Below, piece by piece: positions 58,401-64,000 of a DNA stretch of 64,000 bases. The notes beneath the pieces are model-generated. The model was not told the DNA's origin. It did not search any database and saw only the letters and a program-made list of their open reading frames with translations. The stretch is from Mycogone perniciosa (Eukaryota > Ascomycota > Sordariomycetes > Hypocreales > Hypocreaceae). Numbering within the stretch: the stretch's first letter is position 1; every line of letters starts with the position of its first letter. The translations under genes were made by a program, and so were the position numbers. Where the stretch lies: contig JAOALB010000038.1 of the NCBI GenBank assembly GCA_025331125.1, positions 105,482 to 169,481 of the forward strand. The letters run 5' to 3'.

Positions 58401-58794
58401 GAGTGCGTATATCCTGTGGCCTTGGTCTAGGCCGAAGCTCTCGGAGCTCGCGGGGTACGTAGCCCGAGGGATAGCTGACGACGTGGATGGAGTGCGGTCT
58501 CGTCCTCCTCGGACCAATGAGCGGCGATGGGAAGCGCGGGACGGTATCGACTGGCCTCTCAACGGCGTTTTCGGGACGGTAGAGGACGTTCTCGTTACTG
58601 GTCCGCACCCAATTGTCCCGTCTGCGGCGGCGACGGCGACGAGCCTCCCGAGTGACTGTCATGGTGTTATCAACCTGGTTCTCGCTGTGGTTCTGGCATG
58701 ACTCCTCCGGCCGATGGGATCGGAACGACGGAAACGACGACGACGACGACGATGACGGCTCCTGCTGCTGCTGCACTGCAGCTCCAGGTGGCAT
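55462..58794 (-). CDS. Alpha-arrestin (Aly1/Aly2-like ubiquitin-ligase adaptor)
   Basis: Adaptor that binds plasma-membrane transporters and brings Rsp5-type ubiquitin ligase for their endocytosis. Exons 58794-56332 and 56268-55462; the 63-nt intron is a multiple of three, so the frame is open through it (1110 residues unspliced, 1089 spliced). Start uncertain: MTVTREARRR at residue 44 is an alternative. Residues about 225-335 are an Arg-Glu/Arg-Asp repeat tract. Arrestin-N begins near SILLAEPNLFLSGFD; arrestin-C includes SEPISISRQWEDQLHYDI and VHKLKVYITESVEYWTNDRR, close to yeast Aly proteins, and RATQANTYLPAYSGL. PPQY, about 95 residues from the end, is a PPxY ligase-binding motif. Confidence 0.92.
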   Translation of the reverse strand: MPPGAAVQQQQEPSSSSSSSFPSFRSHRPEESCQNHSENQVDNTMTVTREARRRRRRRRDNWVRTSNENVLYRPENAVERPVDTVPRFPSPLIGPRRTRPHSIHVVSYPSGYVPRELRELRPRPRPQDIRTRSNATRRSSLAALTHSRRSDAPVRLALTSLFQSLSSSNALSTVDLPQRHTFPVGVQALPATENDRSESTSRRSRPQQEEGDTLRRSRHHQQTSAKDHDPGHKRNREGDQRRRDREREREREGERNRDRERETERDRDRDRDRQRERSKEGDQERERERERPKERDPERNRESNREGGAERNRQRDSSSSRRSNHHLPRHQSSRYYPPNTMATLRGAPMPSSVHHLTSNRNSFASVRSAKSAVSAIVTEVPKPVATGSGVACSILLAEPNLFLSGFDHNGHRRQGGRGGTALLRGKLQLMISKNVKIKAIQLKLVGRARTEWPEGIPPLKQDFYEEESLRTQVLTFFNALNDGWESEYGNQCTYKLKNDSANSSNTHLAAPSHSVQLPLSSSHRNNLTSKELKRLSLQNVQSRSFGKGESGGTTLTQAKGFKVFYPGTYDYSFELPIDHHQLETTKLQFGSVKWELHATVDRAGAFKPNLHGMKEVPIIRLPDQMSLEMSEPISISRQWEDQLHYDIMVSGKSFPIGAKIPIAFKLTPLAKVQVHKLKVYITESVEYWTNDRRVTRKDPGRKILLLEKAAGKDLDPAWASSDLTTIRGGEPTPAQRRETREVASRRRATDASRRKRAPEPLPPPSDNLLGDLDLGLESMWGSTEIEANVQIPTCEMMAKNKALKLHPDCSWKNVNVFHWIKVRVIYTIVIATFTYICTHEWQVVLRISRLDSDDPNGTKRRHFEISIDSPLTILNCRATQANTYLPAYSGLMARPAPYQSACGCPDSATIAMETSPSSSTGTLPDPDGIVDSMPAHPQAAHLSHQAMSPATGQQSPIWSPERSSMPGEASRPIHLLRAPSFSPPAFDDDTAPPPAPIIIDDIGVPIPPIMSPPPQYEAVIGTPSVDGLADYFARLAEYGLGNEEDSSSDGDDSPARILDRNGRVNVAHPRTPGGRRMPSRSVEIPRPPVDLNISALLHRTAAARAARPRD

Positions 58795-61700
58795 GTTTGT
58801 TGTGGATGGGCTCGTTTGGGCTGTTGCTCGGGCAGGGAGATAGGAAAAGGAAAGGTGGGATATTCTGCTATACGGAAACGGGAAGAGACATGGGCAGGGT
58901 GGCTAGACCGCCATATCGATAATGAAAGACGCCTAGTGGAGGTGGTTCAGGTCGAAAGGGGCTGTGATATGCGGCGGTGAAGGGCGAGAGGGTTTTGCTA
59001 CGGTGCATAGAGCATGGGAAACACGCCGTAACGGTGATGTGATGATATTAATGGACGGATGGATGCGTTGTCGAGAGAGGGAGAGAAAAGAGACCAAGAT
59101 CAAGACTAGGCAAGCCCAGACAGGCCGCCAACAAAGAAAAAGAGGGAGAGAGGGGTAGCAAAGCAGCAAGAAAACGGATGCAAAGGATGGTAATTGGGCA
59201 GCAGTGAGGACGAAAAAGGATTGGACTGGATTGGGTGAGGCGAGAGGAAAGATTGGATCGGATATATGATAGCAGTTTGTTGTTGTTTGTAATGGAGTGG
59301 GAGCTCTGACGAGGCTTGTCCCGATCGCGCAAATGCAGGCTGGACACGTCGAAGGGCGGTGACGCTGTGTTGGGCCACTAAACCCACTAGAGAGCCCTGA
59401 AAGCGGACAGGACAAGGCAAACGAGCAAAAAAGGAGAGCAGAGGCGCAGAGTCGCAGGGAGGCAAAAAAAAAAAAAAAAAAGAGAGATAACGAGCGAGAG
59501 GGGAGGATGGAGACGCTGTGTGCATTGTGCAGCAATGGTGTGCAGTGTAATAGCAAATTGAAGCCCATCAAATGCTGTGCCGATACGTTTCAATCCATCA
59601 TACGTCGGTTCGTCTGTCCGGTCCCCTCTGTCCACCTATCCCATCCCATCATCATATCATGCGAACCGCACACGAACGAACGTACCTATGACTTCGAGCA
59701 AGCGGGCTGTGTTGGCTGGCTGGCGACAGACTGCGCGAGATTGGTCTCCTTTTTTTTATTGATCGCCCTGGATGCTGCACCCGGAGATGGCGATGGAGCT
59801 GGAGGCTGGGCAAGCAGCGGCGTGTGAACGAGAAAACGAACCGCAGGCGGATCGCGTCAACGTCATTCGGACAGGACAACGACGAGGGGGGAGGGGGAGG
59901 CGAGGCGGGAGGCGGGGGGTTAGTATGTGTGTTGTGTGTGTTTATTTTGTATGTCTCGCGAAGTGAGATTGCCTGCCTGTCGGGGCCAGAAGATAATAAA
60001 TAGATATCGAGATGATGAAGAGGGAGGGAGAAAAAAGGCAATTCCAATTGCCATGTACTCCGTATTGCTTCCACTACTGGCCCGGCATGGCCTAGTAGCC
60101 GTAGTAAAAAGCAGCGGTTTGTTGTTGGAGCAAACGAGTGAGGCAGTGAGCAGGGATTCATTCCAAGATTTTAAGACTACAGACTCCTCCAGACTCCTCC
60201 AGACAGACAGACGGATGTGTCCGGGGCAAAGCCGGCGCACTACTACGTAATTCATGGGCCGGTCTTCTTCTGACTTCTGATCCATCCATCTCTCTCCTCT
60301 CCATCTCTCTCTCTCTTCAGCCCGGCTTCTGCGGACTAGGCTCGGATTTGAATGCCGGCCTCACTTGATTAGTTCGCAAACGAACATGGCTAAAGGTTAA
60401 AAGAGTTAAAAAAAGAAGAGCATCGCATCTCAGAGGGTTTTTTTTTTCGGAACGGATGAATCGTTAGCATATCGGCCAAATGAGACACCGCGACGAAGAG
60501 GGTTCAGTCATTGAAACATTCTCAGCAAAGGATTCTCTCCCCACTACGAGTACGCTTTCTTGGGGGAATCGAGATCGACGTCACCGGCCAGTCTAGAACC
60601 CCTGCTACTTTTTGGGCCCGAATTGCTGCGGTCCGTCCTTTGGCAACGCTCGCTCCCAACTCTCTCCTCTCCTCTCCTCTCTCCACAGCAGACGTCCAAT
60701 GAGTTGTGGATAATACTAGTAGCAGTAGTCCGAAGTAGTATGCGTATTTAGTAGAAGATTTCGTGTAATATCATTCGAGAACCGTGCGTGCGAGTGCGAA
60801 GTACTCTGTACTCGTAGTGCGTCCACATAATGCTATACTACCGCCATGAACTTATGACGTCGATATATCCCCATGCCCCATATGTATGCCGTACTTTGAA
60901 CAGAATACTACTCCGTACAGTGGACGCCCGATTACCTCGACAACATTAAAAAAACCAAGACATACGAGTAAAGCATTCAAACAAGTCCCTCAACCATGCA
61001 TGACCCAAGTGAAACCTCTGAGCGCATCCAAGACAACAACACCTTCGCCTCCCTCTGTGCTGCCAAAACAAGCTAGGCCCAAATGCAGTCATCTGCAATG
61101 CCAACACTTCAATAGCCCCATCGCCATCACCACCACTGGACGCCACGAAGCCATGCACAAGCCATGAAATGCGAACATGTGCAAAGCATGTACCAATCGT
61201 CCGCCATGCGTTCCGAGTTGGACACATAAGCCTGAATGCTACTTCGTCCTCCGTTATCTGACATTAGCCATGAACCCCAAACCACAAATATGAAATTGTT
61301 TTGTATGAACAGGTATTTTCTGTGGAAGCGTCACCAAGATAGCCATTCCTATCTCAGCATATCCCATTGCATTAGTCCCACAGGTCTGGAATGCCAAGAA
61401 AGAAGCATCTTCATCTGCGGCCATTGTGCCCACGCGAAGATGTCATCCACTGTGGATTTTTCTTGTCCATGACTCTTCCGGTTTTGCTCGCTCCTCTGCC
61501 ATCCTCGGGCCTTCATATGTAGACTGGAGCAGAGAGTACGTTTGACCGTACTCCGTAGCATCAAAAACATTGTTGGCCCCGATTCGGCATCTTCCACCGG
61601 ACTTTTCACGATGTACAAAATCGGCTCAATAGCTCCGCCGGCACTGTCGGAACTTTGAATCTCCGGATCTGCCGGAATATGTCGGTCGGTTCCAACGACC

Positions 61701-63074
61701 TCGTTCTAGATTGACCATCTATCTACTCGTACCTAAGGTATGTATGTATGTATGTACGAGTAATGGTAGATCATTCTTCACCAAGAGGATCAATGTCTGA
61801 CCGTTTTTCTTCAAACGCCCGCTTGACTCAGCCACTGCGACGCGTATGTATTGAGAAAGACAAAATCATCTCCTCATTACTAGTATAGAATGACAGATCA
61901 ACTTGCGAATCCACAAGAAACCGTTGACCACGGAAGTACTTCGTACCGACACCTTAATGGGTGAGACGCACTCTACCAAGCCCACAGACAAACCGATCAA
62001 CGCCGATGAGGTCATCCCACATACACCTAGGTATTCAGAGCCTTGTTTCTCAGCGCAGAGAAAAAAAAACCAATGGACTTTTTATGCGTGTGGGGGAATT
62101 TCCACACTGTTTTACGCAACGGTCAACGTCAATCTGAGGCGTTCCCCTGAGAATTGGCACATGTGGTCATGCCGGATGGAGATGACTGCATCGTGATGCA
62201 ATGTCACTGTGTTAGTCGCAGGGCGTACTTCGTACGTATATCTTGGACACTTTCGCCTCACCATGTAGGAACAAGCCTCACGGCGTGGGCTGAGCCTCGG
62301 AGACTCCGTGGTGCTGTCGCGACTATTAATGCGCCATTGTGCGATTCTTCGACCTTCAATTGCCATCAACGATACTAGTAACCGTCTGTACTCCGTGTGA
62401 CTACCGTAAATGCCCAGACTACGTACAGTCACCATCAGAGATCTCGATGCTATGCTCCGAAAATCGGCCATCTCCGTTCTGAGTCAATTAAGTCGAGACC
62501 CCTTGAGCTTGTCAGACGGCTGTGGCAGCCAGTGCTATCACTGATGGCTCAGGGTCCAAGACATGATCTACTAGCATGATGCAGGGCCAAACAGTATTGT
62601 ATCACGTCGAGATGCACGCAACCTCATACACACATAGCACCACAGATTCGGCCGCGCGAAAATTGTTCGATATTCCCGATGCAAACTCTAGGTGCGACAT
62701 GCGATCTAGACTCGCTGTTTGCTCTCCAGTCGGCAACTAATTCCGCATGCCACATGCTCGCTCCCACTTGTATTCCCGACAAGCCGATGGCGGGTATGCC
62801 CGAGAAAAGCAACAGAAGCTACCGATTTGGCTCCGATCCACCATGGTCCGCATCCGGAGTCTCCGGTACCAGTCCACTTATACCCGGTAGTCATATGCAT
62901 GACCCGCAAGGGATTGAAGGAATAATAGCCTTCATTCATTCATGCAAAGTTCAGGAAATAATTACAATGTGATTCCAAAGCCGTTCGCCTTGTTCAACCG
63001 TTTCAACAGTCGTTCTAGCGTTTCAATAGAAGTCTCGAGACCTCAGATCCACCAGGCTCATAATTGCTCAAAAT
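58795..63074. other. Long intergenic region
   Basis: 4.3 kb with no confident gene. The arrestin leader is pyrimidine-rich on the minus strand, with an A18 run at 59464-59481. Motif copies at 60056, 60909, 61549 (TACTCCGTA), 61937 and 62226 (TACTTCGTA), plus near-copies at 60802 and 62389. TATG microsatellite at 61737-61755. Several 60-110 codon frames lack gene features. Confidence 0.5.
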
Positions 63075-63700
63075 ATGGCAACACCCTTTAAGCAGACTTG
63101 CCATGGGGGGGGGGCTGGTAAAGTAGACAAGACCCTGGACTGGGGTTTACTGCTTATCGCGCACATCTGTTTACGTAGTCAAGCTCTGCTCCCGCCTGAG
63201 CAAGCCTTTCAGGATGCTGCCCTCGTCCTCGGTGCCACACCCCCTGAGTCGCGCCTCAAGCACCACGAAATTCAAAGGCTGAATGCAAACAAAATCGCGG
63301 GTCAATCTGAGAGTCTACCTTCAACTGTCCTCCTTCAACTGCTTGACACCTTCCATCTCAATATCGAGCAAACTATAGAACCTTTTGCCGCTGGTTGATG
63401 ATTGTTTGTTTGCCGGTGCCATTCAAATTGCCATTAAACCCCGCATAGTCTATGAAAGTATCCTCGGTAATAAGATACTCCGATTTTTCTCGTGGGGTGT
63501 AGAATTAGGTCGTGCTCTCAATCTCTCCTCGTCGCGGCTTGTGAGTTGAATGGGATACGACTATTGCGAATGTCCCTAAGTGTGGATCTAAAAGCCTTTG
63601 AGAAAGTGTGTCCTTGCCAACGCTCGAGGGTCCGTCCGGAAATGACGATGGGTCAGCGCTCAGGAGGAAGAACTGCGATAGCATATGGCGGTTAGATGTT
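63075..63700 (+). pseudogene. Decayed gene of unknown family
   Basis: Three coding-like blocks lie in successive but different frames: 63075-63398 (LLLIAHICLRSQALLPPEQAF to LNIEQTIEPFAAG), about 63400-63545 (DDCLFAGAIQIAIKPRIVYE, GNKILRFFSWGVELGRALNL) and about 63535-63695 (CELNGIRLLRMSLSVDLKAF). No splice signals join them sensibly, so frameshifts are likely. No domain recognised; the status of the first ATG is doubtful because a G-rich tract (about 63104-63112) follows it. Confidence 0.35.
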
Positions 63701-64000
63701 TCCAAGGTGATCCTAACATACAGGATCATGTACTGTAATCATTTCAACAACTAGACCGATAATATCCGACAGATGAGGGTGATGACGAGTCCCTTAGTTG
63801 ATCCCCAAGGCATGAATCGCTGGGTCTGAGCGGATGGGACTTCAGCTCGTCGTTCTTTTTCTTGTTACAACATATACCTTAGTAAATTTAAATACTGCAA
63901 CAACTGAATAGCACCTCAATGATGGTATCAATCACAGATCAACAGTATGAGGGCTCATTGACGAATGCATAAAATGATAGAATTCGACACTCTTGCTTAT
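63701..64000. other. Right-edge intergenic sequence
   Basis: I see no gene, RNA or repeat here. Confidence 0.5.

Noticed and set aside
1..64000. CRISPR array, telomeric TTAGGG repeats, rRNA genes
   Set aside because: None seen; the short tandem repeats present are microsatellites or the TACTCCG motif arrays.

Overview
The window is nuclear DNA of a filamentous ascomycete. Genes carry short introns (47-127 nt) with GTRNGT-type donors and CAG/TAG acceptors. The gene set is also typical: a fungal-type reducing polyketide synthase, an Nha1-type antiporter with a long C-terminal tail, a GPI12 de-N-acetylase, an Adr1/Klf1-like C2H2 regulator, an Aly-like alpha-arrestin, a fungal CAP protein and F-box genes. 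I infer Pezizomycotina, probably Sordariomycetes (perhaps Hypocreales) from protein flavour; no marker proves the order.

Layout. 1-4.9 kb: the 5' three quarters of a highly reducing PKS on the minus strand (KS-AT-DH-MT), running off the left edge. All seven complete exons rejoin in frame; one intron looks GC-AG and the methyltransferase seems frame-broken at the very edge. 4.9-10.7 kb: AT-rich spacer with a diverged inverted duplication, a relic gene, an F-box/Cys-rich gene, an interrupted hypothetical gene and a tRNA-Asn. 10.7-25 kb: conserved core genes: a GPI-type 6-Cys secreted protein, NHA1, a one-TM protein, a small multi-pass membrane protein, and GPI12 sharing a divergent promoter. 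25-32 kb: a second F-box paralogue interrupted by one in-frame TGA, a 59-residue small-protein gene, a coiled-coil protein and a CAP protein. 31.8-40.2 kb: 8.3 kb without a credible gene. 40-51.3 kb: C2H2 regulator, NUDIX hydrolase, a C-terminally truncated M35-like secreted protein, and two uncharacterised fungal proteins. 51.3-55.4 kb: AT-rich repeat graveyard with a short-LTR element carrying a gag-like ORF. 55.4-64 kb: alpha-arrestin with an RE/RD-rich N-terminus, then spacer and a decayed gene.

Apart from the PKS (a likely secondary-metabolism locus whose partners would lie to the left) and the divergent GPI12 pair, the genes do not form an obvious pathway. The most unusual window-wide signal is a 9-bp motif family (TACGGAGTA / TACGAAGTA and complements): I counted 27 exact copies by eye, where about one is expected by chance. 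All are outside coding sequence except one lying on a splice donor. The second theme is interrupted genes whose reading frame continues past a stop in sequence contexts resembling known readthrough signals.
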